Shown here: in pieces, positions 16,988-26,082 of the stretch | Layout of the letters: every line of letters begins with the position of its first letter | Numbering within the stretch: the first letter of the stretch is position 1 | From: Desulfitobacterium dichloroeliminans LMG P-21439 | GTDB taxonomy: Bacteria > Bacillota > Desulfitobacteriia > Desulfitobacteriales > Desulfitobacteriaceae | Direction of reading: 5' to 3' | Assembly: GCF_000243135.2 (NCBI RefSeq) | Contig: NC_019903.1 | Location: 968,001 to 1,032,000 of the forward strand | Length of the DNA: 64,000 nucleotides | The notes under the pieces: model-generated | The model's database searches: none | The model's input: only the letters and a program-made list of their open reading frames with translations | What the model was told of the DNA's origin: nothing | Made by a program: the position numbers and the translations under genes

Positions 16988-18346
16988 CTATTTTAGCTTC
17001 TCAACATATTCTCCAAAGCCCTTTTGACCTACCACTTGACCATCTTGAGCAACCACTTGACCTCTGACTAAGGTGCATACGGGAAGGCCTTGGCCTTTCA
17101 GACCAACAAAGGCAGAGATTGGATTAACATAATGTAAGGATTCAGGTGTGATTTCCCATTCCTTATCTGGATCAAGGATGACCAAGTCAGCGTCAAATCC
17201 TACTTGAAGGGCGCCCTTTTTACCAAAGATGCCAAAAGCTTTCGCTGGGCCTTGGCTTAAGGAGCGAGCTAAGAGAGTAGGGGAATAGCCTCTCTTGACG
17301 ACACCTTCACTAAAAACTACTTGCATCACGTTTTGGATGCCGCTGATTCCACCCCAAGCGCCAAAAACACCATATTGCGCTTCGCTTTTTTCACTAAGCT
17401 CGCAGGGAGAGTGATCGGAGGCGATGGCGGATAAGGTACCATTGTTGATGTACTCCCACATCCCTTCCATAGCTGCGGCATCACGCAAAGGCGGTGCGCA
17501 TTTAAAGAGACTGCCATTTTTAATGACATCTTGATCAGTAAAGACGAGATAATGTCCACAGGTTTCAGCAGTCACATCTACACCCTCTATTTGGGCTTGG
17601 CGAATAATTTCGGCAACTCTTGGATGACTGACATGACAGATGTGAACCTTGGCTCCTACTTCTTTGGCTACATCGATGATATTTTGAGTAGCAACCAGTT
17701 CAGCTAGGACGGGGCGAGAATCAAGAAAGTCCTGCCAATCATTTTTCTCTTTACGTGCGGCTCTGGCTTCTTCCCATTTGATAATAGAATAATCTTCGCA
17801 ATGGAAGCCTGCCCGGCCATCGAACTCCTTGCAAATCTCCATAGCCTCCTTGGCTTGGCCGATGGATAAAGAAACATAGTCTGGAGAAACCGGTCCGATA
17901 AAGGATTTAAAAGCTACACAGCCTTTATCATCTAGTTCCTTCAGATTGTTCAGATTATAATCGACGAGACCGCCCCAGAAACAAAAATCTACATAAGCGT
18001 TAGGAGAAACCGCTTCTAACTTTTTAGCTAGGATTTTACCATCGGTCATGGCCGGTTCATTTTGCATTGGCATATCAATGATAGTGGTAAAACCGCCGAC
18101 CCCTGCGGCAGCAGTACCGTGTGCATAGTCTTCTCTCCAGAGGTAACCAGGATCATTTAAATGTGCATGGGTATCGATAGCTCCAGGGAAAACGTACTTG
18201 CCCTGGGCATCGATAACCTTTTCTGCTGCGACCTCTGTTCCTGACTCGATGATGGCGGCAATTTTTCCGTTACTAATACCGATGCTTGCCTCAATAACTT
18301 TGTCAGCAGTCACAACCTTACCGTTTTTAATGACGAGATTAAACAC
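16988..18346 (-). CDS. allB: Allantoinase paralogue (copy 2)
   Basis: A second cyclic amidohydrolase of about 452 residues. Metal-site motifs are DTHAHLNDPG, the Lys in AFKSFIGPVS, HCEDYS, CHVSHP and ASDHSPC, so it should be active. GFKAFSCHSG of copy 1 is replaced by AFKSFIGPVS near the metal-bridging lysine, so the two copies differ around the substrate pocket. AGGGGG lies 7 bases before the GTG at 18346 and only one base from the ATG at 18352, so I prefer the GTG. The different pocket may mean another ureide or hydantoin, or the other enantiomer of allantoin. Confidence 0.82.
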   Translation of the reverse strand: MFNLVIKNGKVVTADKVIEASIGISNGKIAAIIESGTEVAAEKVIDAQGKYVFPGAIDTHAHLNDPGYLWREDYAHGTAAAGVGGFTTIIDMPMQNEPAMTDGKILAKKLEAVSPNAYVDFCFWGGLVDYNLNNLKELDDKGCVAFKSFIGPVSPDYVSLSIGQAKEAMEICKEFDGRAGFHCEDYSIIKWEEARAARKEKNDWQDFLDSRPVLAELVATQNIIDVAKEVGAKVHICHVSHPRVAEIIRQAQIEGVDVTAETCGHYLVFTDQDVIKNGSLFKCAPPLRDAAAMEGMWEYINNGTLSAIASDHSPCELSEKSEAQYGVFGAWGGISGIQNVMQVVFSEGVVKRGYSPTLLARSLSQGPAKAFGIFGKKGALQVGFDADLVILDPDKEWEITPESLHYVNPISAFVGLKGQGLPVCTLVRGQVVAQDGQVVGQKGFGEYVEKLK

Positions 18347-18811
18347 ATACATGCCCCCTAAAAATAAAATAGGACTACATGGTAAACTGAGAAAAAGGGT
18401 TGAGTGATTGGCTAATTTACATTAAGAATATACTGAATATTTTAATTTAGCATTATCAAGTTGGGACAATAAAACCTAAAAAGGTTTATCCAACAAAGAC
18501 TAAGCTATTTAGTTTGACACGTTTATTCATTCCTTTATCCGATGGCTACCTGGCATAAACAAAGCACTTTTATAGGTTGGTAAATTTGCAGGTAGTTAGC
18601 CATCTGGTCAATCTATTTAGGTCAGTGGTCTAAAAGGATAGAAAGACCTTAAGATTATTATCCAAAGTTGCCAAAGACAAAGGGCTTGAAATAATAAAAA
18701 ATAAGGATAAATAAAATAAAAGAATTGAGATAATATTTGAACATTTTAATTCAGTGATGTAGATGAACAGAAATGTTCAACCATTGAAGCAGTAATGAAG
18801 AGGTGGCAGTT
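18347..18811. other. Divergent control region between allantoinase and allC operons
   Basis: A 465-base AT-rich region that must hold both promoters. It contains an imperfect inverted repeat (GATGGCTA-CCT at 18541-18551 and its partner near 18590-18605) and a perfect 10-bp inverted repeat next to allC (listed separately). No ORF is supported. Confidence 0.5.
18737..18780. promoter_or_regulatory. Perfect inverted repeat, candidate operator
   Basis: TTGAACATTT (18737-18746) and AAATGTTCAA (18771-18780) form a perfect 10-bp inverted repeat whose arms are 34 bases apart, about three helical turns. It lies just upstream of allC and could bind the PucR protein encoded at 22279. Confidence 0.45.
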
Positions 18812-20041
18812 ATGATTAACAAAGAACGTGTATATCAGCGATTACAAGAATTGGGGAAGATCGGTCTGAGAGAATCCGGCGGGGTAACTCGCCATGCTTT
18901 TACAGCTGAACATCGGACCTCAAAGGACTTAGTGGCTGAGTACATGCGGCAAGCAGGCTTGAGTGTCCGTGAAGATGCTGTAGGGAATCTGATTGGCCGT
19001 CGCGAAGGAAGGGACCCTCACGCCCCTGTGGTTCTTACGGGTTCCCATATTGATACGGTCTGTGACGGTGGAATCTTCGACGGTGGCCTAGGGATAATTG
19101 GTGGCATCGAAGTGCTTCAGACTTTAAAGGAACAAGGAATCGAAACCCAACACCCCATTGAGGTGTATGCTTTCAATGATGAAGAAGGTTCCCGGTTTAG
19201 CTTTAGTATGTTTGGTAGCCGTGGTGTCATCGGTGACCTTTCGCCTAAAGACTTGGAAATGAAGGATAAAGCTGGTATGACTGTGGCGCAGGCTATGAGT
19301 GAGCAGGGCTTTGACTCCGTGAAAATTCAGGAAGCCATTCGCGCCAAGGAAGAATTGAAGGCCTTTGTCGAGCTTCATATTGAGCAGGGGAAGGTATTGG
19401 AACGCAATGATCTCTCGGTCGGTATCGTCACAGGCATTGTCAATGAGCTATGGATGAAGATTGTTGTCAATGGCGAGGCGGGCCATGCTGGAGCAACTCC
19501 CATGAATCTTCGTCAGGATGCTTTGGTGGCTGCCGCTGAGATGGTTCAAGTCATAGAGAGCGAAGCCAAGAAAACAGGAAGTACTGTCGCAACCGTAGGG
19601 AGATTCAATGTTTTTCCGGGCGGTATTAACATTATTCCTGGGCGTGTGGAATTTACTTTGGATTTGCGGGATATCTCTCAAGAAGTCAGTGATCAAGTAG
19701 AGGCCGCTATATTTAAAGAAATTGAGAGAATATGCCAAGAACGAGGAGTTCAGATTGAAACGGAAATCCTGCAGCGGATTCCTCCGACACCTTGTTCCCA
19801 AGAATTTCAACTAGCGGCCAAAAAGGCTTGTCAAGAGATCGGGTTGAAATATTTCTGTTTACCCAGCGGCGCGGGACATGATGCGATGCAAATGGTTAAT
19901 ATTTGCCCCATTGGGATGATCTTTATCCGCTCCAAAGACGGAATCAGTCATAATCCGGCTGAATGGAGCAGTATGGAAGATTGCGCTGATGGAGTGAATG
20001 TATTGTACCATGTTTTACTTGATACGGCAGTGCGCATATAG
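18812..20041 (+). CDS. allC: Allantoate amidohydrolase
   Basis: A 409-residue M20-family metallohydrolase that converts allantoate to ureidoglycine, CO2 and ammonia. Metal ligands are visible in GSHIDTV (His-Asp), NDEEGSRF, ELHIEQG and the C-terminal GAGHDAM and SHNPAEW. These motifs are shared with N-carbamoyl amino acid hydrolases and beta-ureidopropionase; the allantoin locus decides the call. The ATG at 18812 lies 5 bases after AGGTGG; the upstream GTG lies inside that site. Confidence 0.88.
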   Translation: MINKERVYQRLQELGKIGLRESGGVTRHAFTAEHRTSKDLVAEYMRQAGLSVREDAVGNLIGRREGRDPHAPVVLTGSHIDTVCDGGIFDGGLGIIGGIEVLQTLKEQGIETQHPIEVYAFNDEEGSRFSFSMFGSRGVIGDLSPKDLEMKDKAGMTVAQAMSEQGFDSVKIQEAIRAKEELKAFVELHIEQGKVLERNDLSVGIVTGIVNELWMKIVVNGEAGHAGATPMNLRQDALVAAAEMVQVIESEAKKTGSTVATVGRFNVFPGGINIIPGRVEFTLDLRDISQEVSDQVEAAIFKEIERICQERGVQIETEILQRIPPTPCSQEFQLAAKKACQEIGLKYFCLPSGAGHDAMQMVNICPIGMIFIRSKDGISHNPAEWSSMEDCADGVNVLYHVLLDTAVRI

Positions 20042-20064
20042 GGATGAGGGGAGTGAAGCCCTGA

Positions 20065-20526
20065 ATGATGGATATTGAAGAGGTCTTAAAAGCGAAGTAC
20101 AATCTGGAGTTGCCAGTTCCTTCAGAACCCGATGGATTTTATTCCAGAGTGATTCAGACAGGAAATCTACTTTATGTCTGCGGACATACCCCTAAACTTC
20201 AAGGAGAATATGTGTTTTTGGGCAAGCTGGGCGAGGATTTCACTGTGGATCAGGGACAAGAGGCAGCCCGAATTGCCATGAGCAATTGTCTGGCCGCCTT
20301 GCAGGAATACCTTGGAGACTTAAATAAAATTAAGCAATTTGTTCAGGTCATTGGCTATGTTCGCAGTGCCGACAACTTTACCCAGCAGCCGTTAGTGATG
20401 AACGGAGCGTCCGAGTTGCTTTTGACCTGTTTTGGTGAAAGAGGAAAGCATACCCGCATGGCCTTGGGTACCAATCAGCTTCCCGGTGGCGCTGCAGTGG
20501 AAATTATGTGTGTTGTTGAAGTATAA
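20065..20526 (+). CDS. RidA family protein (YjgF/UK114)
   Basis: A 153-residue Rid protein starting 23 bases after allC. It shows the family pattern from QTGNLLYVCGHTP to the Arg-containing KHTRMALGTNQLPGG. Rid proteins deaminate reactive enamines or imines; in purine loci they are thought to act on unstable ureido intermediates. Its longer insert and placement suggest a pathway-specific member rather than housekeeping RidA. A strong terminator at 20592-20640 closes the operon. Confidence 0.85.
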   Translation: MMDIEEVLKAKYNLELPVPSEPDGFYSRVIQTGNLLYVCGHTPKLQGEYVFLGKLGEDFTVDQGQEAARIAMSNCLAALQEYLGDLNKIKQFVQVIGYVRSADNFTQQPLVMNGASELLLTCFGERGKHTRMALGTNQLPGGAAVEIMCVVEV

Positions 20527-20591
20527 AGATAAGGATGGAAATAGGATTAAGTTCAGGATTTAGGAATTAGGATTAGGGTTTTATAAAAGCA

Positions 20592-20642
20592 GGCGTCCCC
20601 AAACTACTTTTGAAAGTGGTTAGGGACGCCTGTTGGTTTTTT
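20592..20642 (+). terminator. Terminator after the allC-ridA operon
   Basis: AGGCGTCCC pairs with GGGACGCCT, with added pairing in the interior (ACTAC/GTGGT), and TTTTTT follows after GTTGG. Confidence 0.85.
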
Positions 20643-20677
20643 ATTATAAGGCAAAGCCTGACTATACCGAGTTCCGT

Positions 20678-21199
20678 TTAGAGCTTTAACTCAAAAGTCT
20701 CTCCTAATTCACGGATTTGGACATCGCCGTCATAGAGTGGAGCGATGGATTCGTCAGAGGTTTGCTTGCGAGTAGCTAAAATATAGGCGAATTTCGGTTC
20801 TAGGGGAAGAATGGTTCCATGCCAAACTCCGCGATGGAGAACAAAACACATATCCCGTTCCCAGAGGAAGGCGCGTACCGAATCAAGGGAAGGTAAAGAT
20901 TCTAAGTCTGAGGGGTCGGTGGCCGGCGCAACTGTAATGATTGCTGGTCCGCTGGTCATCATAAAAAAACCTTGGGTTACTTTAATATGACGTTCTAGGT
21001 TCGAAAACTTAAATTCTTTGCGATCCAAGAGGGCATAGACAAATTCGGATTCTCCCTCATCTACTTCAAAGGGCATTCGATCCGTAAAGATGGGAGGAGT
21101 ATTTTTAAAGGGTGCAATGCCGGGATTAGGATATAAAAGATAGCCAAAAGGTTCAAAAGCTTCCTTGGTTAAGGTCTCGACTTTAAGTATACGGCTCAT
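20678..21199 (-). CDS. allA: Ureidoglycolate lyase
   Basis: A 173-residue cupin-type enzyme that splits ureidoglycolate to glyoxylate and urea. The N-terminal EAFEPFGYLL and the C-terminal HRGVWHG metal motif are typical of AllA. ATG follows AGGAG by 9 bases. It is transcribed alone, opposite to the neighbouring genes, and supplies the glyoxylate consumed by gcl. No urease genes are visible here. Confidence 0.88.
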   Translation of the reverse strand: MSRILKVETLTKEAFEPFGYLLYPNPGIAPFKNTPPIFTDRMPFEVDEGESEFVYALLDRKEFKFSNLERHIKVTQGFFMMTSGPAIITVAPATDPSDLESLPSLDSVRAFLWERDMCFVLHRGVWHGTILPLEPKFAYILATRKQTSDESIAPLYDGDVQIRELGETFELKL

Positions 21200-21458
21200 C
21201 TACGTCATCTCCTTTAATAATCATTGCAATACAATTCGATGTTTCCTTTGTACTTCCTTTATCCCCAGTTGATAAAGATTGAGAGCTGATTTCTTGTCGG
21301 GCGAGCATGTATCTTAGCATAATAGGGTAAATTATAAGGGTTGATGAGGCTAAAGCTTTATCACATTTGGATAAAGGTAAAAATGCAGGGGTAACGAACA
21401 TTAAGAATATAATGCTAATTAGGTGAATTTCAATGGTATAATGAAAGGAGAATGGAAT

Positions 21459-22220
21459 ATGGGTTATCCTCAGGATTTATTATCGTCAAGAGCAGTAGTC
21501 CAACATGGGAGGTATGCTTTGATTCCTCCCGAAGGACGTGTGAAAAATGTTCTGCCGAATTTGGAAAAGTGTAATGTGAGCATTATCGCTTCTCCTCATT
21601 ATGGTCCCCAATTTGCTATGTATACAGTCGAGGTTCTCCCGGGAGGTGGCACCGTAAAGCCTTTTCAAGAAGAAGGAATTGAAACGTTTATCTACTGCTT
21701 AAACGGTGAAGGTAAAGTTTCAGTTGAGGGTAAAGAATATTGCATTGACGAAAGTGGCTATGTCTTTGCTCCCGCTTCCTCAGGCATGAATCTTAAGAAT
21801 GATTCCCCAGCACCCTGGCGACTTCTTCTTTACAAGCAACGCTATCGCGCAGTGGAAGGCTTTGCGGCGAGGGTTGTGGTCGGAAGACTCAATGATATGC
21901 CTGATGCCCCTTATGATGGCATGGAGAACGTCCGAATTAAGGATTTGTTGCCTACGGATTTAGGCTTTGATGTCAACTTCCATACCTTGAGCTTTTTACC
22001 GGGCGGTTGCCATCCCTTTATTGAAACCCATGTCCAAGAACATGGACTCTACCTGATAGAGGGAGAAGGGGTCTACCTGATTGATAAGCAATGGATTCCC
22101 GTGAAGAAAGAAGACTTTATATGGTTTGGTCCCTATGTACCCCAGGCTTGCTATGGCGTAGGGCGTACACCCTTTACCTATATCTATACGAAGGATTGCA
22201 ATCGAGACGTTCAATTATAG
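21459..22220 (+). CDS. allE: (S)-ureidoglycine aminohydrolase
   Basis: A 253-residue bicupin that releases ammonia from ureidoglycine to give (S)-ureidoglycolate. The N-terminal LLSSRAVVQHGRYALIPPEG segment and the metal-binding cluster around CHPFIETHVQEHGLYL are characteristic. AAAGGAG lies 8 bases before the ATG at 21459; the longer frame from 21423 overlaps that site. It lies between AllC and AllA chemically, so allC, allE and allA form the full route from allantoate to glyoxylate. Confidence 0.88.
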   Translation: MGYPQDLLSSRAVVQHGRYALIPPEGRVKNVLPNLEKCNVSIIASPHYGPQFAMYTVEVLPGGGTVKPFQEEGIETFIYCLNGEGKVSVEGKEYCIDESGYVFAPASSGMNLKNDSPAPWRLLLYKQRYRAVEGFAARVVVGRLNDMPDAPYDGMENVRIKDLLPTDLGFDVNFHTLSFLPGGCHPFIETHVQEHGLYLIEGEGVYLIDKQWIPVKKEDFIWFGPYVPQACYGVGRTPFTYIYTKDCNRDVQL

Positions 22221-22278
22221 TTGACTGGAATGCCGAAGAAAGCATAACAGCAAAATGAGAGTGAGAGGTGGTAGCACA

Positions 22279-23937
22279 TTGGAGATTACTGTGAAAGATT
22301 TATTGAGGGTTGGCCCTTTGAAAACCTCCCAAGTGGTTGCAGGGCACCAAAAACTTGATAATGTAGTCAAAGGTGTTACCATCATCGAAGCTCCTGATAT
22401 TGTGAATTGGCTATCGGGCGGTGAGCTCCTTTTGACGAGTTTGTACTCAGGACCGGGTGAAGGAATGGATTATTGTGAATTCATTCGGAAAATGGCTGAG
22501 AAAGAGGTCTCAGCCTTGGCCATCAAAGTGCGACGCTTCGTCCAAGAGATCCCGAACGAAATTATCGAGGCGGCTAACCAATATGGCCTGCCCATCATTG
22601 AGTTGGAAGGCAGTGTACGATTTGTCGACATCATGTATCCGGTCATGGAGGAGCTTTTTAACTCCCAAGTGGTGAAGCTTAAATACTATAAGGATGTACA
22701 AGAACGTTTTACCACCTTAGCTTTGCAATGCGAAGGGCTGGAAGCGATCGTTAATACCCTAGAAGAACTGGTGGGAAACCCCGTTGCTGTATATGACAAA
22801 AACTATAGATGCATTCAAAGCACCCATCCTGCTTTAGAGCAGTTCCAGGTGCCGGAAGAATTTGTTTTGCGGGAAAAGCTTAATGATAAATTTTCCTATT
22901 ATCGACAATCCGTCTCTTATCCGGAACTGGAGGGACAATGCATACCTCAAGTGGTCGTCCCAATCCAAGCCTTTAATCAAATTAAAGGCTATTTGACGAT
23001 TGTGGAGCTCAATAAGTCTATTGCTGATATGGATTTTATTAGTATTGAGCAAGCTGCTACCGTGACCACCTTGGATATGGTCAAGCGGTTTGCGGTTAAG
23101 GAAGTAGAATACAAGTTTAAGAATGATTTGCTTGAGCATATCCTCTCTGGTGAATTGGGTTCAACCAATGCTCAAGAACGCATCAATCTGATGGAGTGGG
23201 ATTTAAATCGCTCCTATTATGTAGTCCTCTTTAATCTTAAAAATTTGGACTCTTATCATGCAGAGCATCGTTCTCAGCATAAGATGGCTTTGCAAAGCAT
23301 TAAAACAGAAATAACGTCCCTCATATCAGGGACGATTAAAACGCATACTCGGGACTTTATTATTGGTAATAAAGTGGATAAGATTGTTCTGCTCTTGCCC
23401 GCTAAGGAGTCCCAGGGAAATCCTTTAGATAACGTAAAAAAGATTGCTCAAGATGCCCAGGATCAACTAAAGAAGAGGGTGAAAAAGCTTTGTGTTGAAG
23501 TTGGTATCGGGGATATGGCTAATGGCGCTGAAGAAATTCCTCGTAGCTATAAAGAAGCCTTAGATGCTCTGAGCTATGGAGGAATGCTTCACGATGGGAG
23601 TACCGTTGTGGCCTTTTCAGAATTGGGGGTTTTTCGAATTCTATGCAAGTTCGCGGAAAGGAACTCTTTAGAAGAGTTTATCCCCAAATCATTGCTTAAA
23701 ATTCTAAAGCATGATCAGGAAAACGAAGCTGAGCTATTAAAAACCTTAGAGGTCTTTCTTGAATGCAACGGTAACGCCAGTAAAGCCGCTAAGGGATTGT
23801 TTATCCACTATAAAACCATACTCTATCGCTTGGAACGCATTAAGGAAATTGCTCAACTCGACCTAGAGGATAGTAAGAATCGCCTTGAGCTGGAGATGGG
23901 ATTAAAGATGCTTCGGCTTATGGAAAACCAAAGCTAA
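22279..23937 (+). CDS. pucR: PucR family transcriptional regulator
   Basis: A regulator of about 552 residues. An N-terminal PucR domain begins ITVKDLL and includes the SGGELLLTS stretch, a central GGDEF-related (CdaR-like) region follows, and the C-terminal helix-turn-helix reads FLECNGNASKAAKGLFIHYKT-like with the repeat LYRLERI. PucR controls purine catabolism genes in Bacillus. The TTG at 22279 follows AGAGGTGG; the frame extends a few codons upstream without a better site. It follows allE by 58 bases and probably regulates the whole locus. Confidence 0.88.
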   Translation: MEITVKDLLRVGPLKTSQVVAGHQKLDNVVKGVTIIEAPDIVNWLSGGELLLTSLYSGPGEGMDYCEFIRKMAEKEVSALAIKVRRFVQEIPNEIIEAANQYGLPIIELEGSVRFVDIMYPVMEELFNSQVVKLKYYKDVQERFTTLALQCEGLEAIVNTLEELVGNPVAVYDKNYRCIQSTHPALEQFQVPEEFVLREKLNDKFSYYRQSVSYPELEGQCIPQVVVPIQAFNQIKGYLTIVELNKSIADMDFISIEQAATVTTLDMVKRFAVKEVEYKFKNDLLEHILSGELGSTNAQERINLMEWDLNRSYYVVLFNLKNLDSYHAEHRSQHKMALQSIKTEITSLISGTIKTHTRDFIIGNKVDKIVLLLPAKESQGNPLDNVKKIAQDAQDQLKKRVKKLCVEVGIGDMANGAEEIPRSYKEALDALSYGGMLHDGSTVVAFSELGVFRILCKFAERNSLEEFIPKSLLKILKHDQENEAELLKTLEVFLECNGNASKAAKGLFIHYKTILYRLERIKEIAQLDLEDSKNRLELEMGLKMLRLMENQS

Positions 23938-24001
23938 AATAATAGGCAGTCTGGAATACGATATTACGGTTATGGGTGACTATAGAAAGGATGAGGCAAA
24001 G

Positions 24002-24529
24002 ATGGACATCAAGGATCTTCTGCAAAGGCGCCGGAGCATACGAAAGTATACGAATACCCCTATCGAAAAAGAAAAAGTAGACCAACTCATTCGTTCTGCC
24101 TTACTCTCCCCAACCTCCTGCAATGGGAGACCATGGGAATTTATCGTGGTAGAGGATCAGGAGCTCTTAGAGAAGCTTTCTGTAGCTAAAGTCGGAGCTC
24201 AATCCCTCAAAGGTGCAACCTTAGGCATTGTTGTCTGCGCAGATCCCCAAAAAAGTGATGTATGGGTAGAAGATACTTCAATCGCTTCTATTATGATTCA
24301 GATGCAAGCTCAAGATTTAGGCCTTGGGTCCTGTTGGATTCAGATTCGAGAACGGAATTATCAAGATGGGATATCCGCTGGCGATTATTTAAAAAAACTA
24401 CTGGGAATACCGGAGCATCTACAGGTTGGAAGTATTATCTCTTTGGGTTATCCGGCAGAAACACGTCCAGAACATACAGATGATGAATTACTATTGGAGA
24501 AAATTCACCGAAATACCTATAAGCAGTAG
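24002..24529 (+). CDS. Nitroreductase family protein
   Basis: A 175-residue FMN-dependent nitroreductase-like protein. The N-terminal RRRSIRKYTNTPI and SPTSCNGRPWEF segments bind FMN, and the C-terminal LGYPAE and GLGSCWIQIRERN segments complete the fold. It may use NAD(P)H to reduce nitro compounds, quinones or enones; the substrate is unknown. The ATG at 24002 follows GAGG. It lies 64 bases after pucR and ends at a long hairpin, so it may be cotranscribed with it. Confidence 0.85.
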   Translation: MDIKDLLQRRRSIRKYTNTPIEKEKVDQLIRSALLSPTSCNGRPWEFIVVEDQELLEKLSVAKVGAQSLKGATLGIVVCADPQKSDVWVEDTSIASIMIQMQAQDLGLGSCWIQIRERNYQDGISAGDYLKKLLGIPEHLQVGSIISLGYPAETRPEHTDDELLLEKIHRNTYKQ

Positions 24530-24552
24530 ATAGCAAGATGGCCATAAATAAT

Positions 24553-24612
24553 TAATGCTCTCTTATCGATGATGAGGTTAAGTAAGAACCCACGTCGATA
24601 AGAGAGCATTTG
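24553..24612. terminator. Bidirectional terminator
   Basis: A 15-bp perfect stem (AATGCTCTCTTATCGA and complement) lies between the convergent nitroreductase and fluoride channel genes. Confidence 0.85.
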
Positions 24613-24617
24613 TATTA

Positions 24618-24989
24618 TTATAACCACCTAGCAAGGGTGACACCTACAGAAACCCCAAACAACCCAACCAGAGTGCTCAATAGAACATAAGAGATTGCGG
24701 TCGAATAATATCCCTTTTCAATTAAAGTAAAAATCTCAAAGCCAAAAGTCGAGAAAGTAGTAAAAGCTCCGAGAAATCCTACCCCAATTCCTAATCGCCA
24801 CTCAGGCGCCCAAGATAATTTATCCAGGAAGAGAACATTAATAAAGCCCAATAAGAAAGCTCCACTAACATTGATAATAAAAGTTGGCAGAGGGAAAAAG
24901 TGAGTCCAGCGGTCGGAGATCCAAAGACTCAATTCATAGCGTGATAATGCGCCTAAGGCACCTCCTAGTGCAATAACGATAGAAGTCAT
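24618..24989 (-). CDS. crcB: Fluoride channel CrcB/Fluc
   Basis: A 123-residue four-helix fluoride exporter. GGALGALSRYEL and GFLGAFTTFSTFGFE carry the conserved Arg and the fluoride-lining Phe/Thr residues. The ATG at 24989 follows GAGG by 8 bases. Only one copy is present, so it should act as a homodimer. I looked for a fluoride riboswitch upstream and saw none; a TTGAAT-N17-TATAAT promoter at 25064-25092 gives a leader of about 70 bases. Confidence 0.92.
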   Translation of the reverse strand: MTSIVIALGGALGALSRYELSLWISDRWTHFFPLPTFIINVSGAFLLGFINVLFLDKLSWAPEWRLGIGVGFLGAFTTFSTFGFEIFTLIEKGYYSTAISYVLLSTLVGLFGVSVGVTLARWL

Positions 24990-25063
24990 GGTTATATTCC
25001 TCACTTATCAAAACGGTATGTTCGTTAATAGCAACTAATGTGAGAGTTTGAAGTACTGTAAGC

Positions 25064-25092
25064 ATTATACTTGTTGGTTAGGGTCCATTCAA
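25064..25092 (-). promoter_or_regulatory. crcB promoter
   Basis: On the minus strand TTGAAT and TATAAT are spaced by 17 bases, upstream of the fluoride channel gene. Confidence 0.6.
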
Positions 25093-25211
25093 GTCGTTTT
25101 TTACCCAATACGACTTAGAATCTTTTCTGAAAAGATAAATCTCCTCCTTTAAGGTTTTAGGGCCCGCATAGATGCATATGTTTAAATAGGGTGCAAAGGA
25201 GGGAAGTATTT

Positions 25212-25958
25212 TTGCGTATTGTGATCTTATCTCGCAAAGGATTGTATCTGAGTATTATGGTTCTTGGCTTAGTCTTACTAGGGGTCAGTGTCCGGACTAT
25301 GGACTGGGCTCTTCCCTCCATTGCTAAGCATCCGGGAACTTATTATTTAGTCCAGACGGAAGAAAAAGTGTTGGCCTTAACCTTCGATGATGGACCGGAT
25401 CCTCTTTTTACAGGAGATGTTCTCGACGTGCTTAAGGAGAAAAATGTCAAAGCTACCTTTTTTGTTTTAGGGATGAATGCGCAAGACAACCCCGAGCTAC
25501 TTAAACGGATCAGTGAGGAGGGGCATGAAATAGCAAACCATGGCTACTCCCATAGCTATACCCCCAGTAAATTTGTCCCCGAGCTTACACGTACGGATGA
25601 AGTTTTAAATGAGCTGCTTCAAAAACGTACTACCTATTATCGTCCGCCGGGGGGGATCATCTCTGAATCTGTCTTGGCAGGAGTGAAGGAAAAAGGGCAT
25701 ACCTTGACCTTGTGGAGTATTGATAGCAAGGATTGGCAAAACCCGGGACCGTCACGAATTATTCAAAACGTGGTGATGAACAGTTTCCCCGGAGGAATTA
25801 TCTTGCTTCATGATGGGGGAGAAAGACGGGAACAAACCATCCGAGCTTTAGGCCCGATTATTGATCGGTTAAGGGAACAGGGTTATCGCTTTGGTACCGT
25901 TTCCGAGCTTAGGAATTTTGAGAGTGTTAGACCGGTTCAGAAGAGCAATCCGAGATAA
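25212..25958 (+). CDS. Polysaccharide deacetylase (NodB domain)
   Basis: A 248-residue extracytoplasmic deacetylase. After a membrane anchor at about 11-28, the NodB domain shows TFDDGPDP (catalytic Asp and metal Asp, 59-60), the metal-binding HEIANHGYSH (His110, His114), RPPGG, and the closing ILLHDGG. It removes acetyl groups from a peptidoglycan or spore-cortex glycan. TTG at 25212 follows AAAGGAGG; the ORF open to 25191 begins inside that site. Similar to Bacillus PdaB-type enzymes but not assigned. Confidence 0.88.
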   Translation: MRIVILSRKGLYLSIMVLGLVLLGVSVRTMDWALPSIAKHPGTYYLVQTEEKVLALTFDDGPDPLFTGDVLDVLKEKNVKATFFVLGMNAQDNPELLKRISEEGHEIANHGYSHSYTPSKFVPELTRTDEVLNELLQKRTTYYRPPGGIISESVLAGVKEKGHTLTLWSIDSKDWQNPGPSRIIQNVVMNSFPGGIILLHDGGERREQTIRALGPIIDRLREQGYRFGTVSELRNFESVRPVQKSNPR

Positions 25959-25962
25959 TAAT

Positions 25963-25995
25963 ATCCCAGAGTGTGAGGCTCTGGGATTTTCTTTA
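25963..25995 (+). terminator. Terminator after the deacetylase gene
   Basis: TCCCAGAG and CTCTGGGA form an 8-bp stem, followed by TTTTCTTT. Confidence 0.8.
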
Positions 25996-26082
25996 ACATA
26001 GTTGCGAGGAAAAGAAAGGTGAACAGAATCTCCCTCGTGGAATAAAATACCATATAAAAGTGAGTTAAAGGGGGGATTATTA

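Noticed and set aside
24990..25190. Possible fluoride riboswitch before the fluoride channel gene
   Set aside because: I looked for the conserved crcB motif cores in the leader and found none; only an ordinary promoter is visible.
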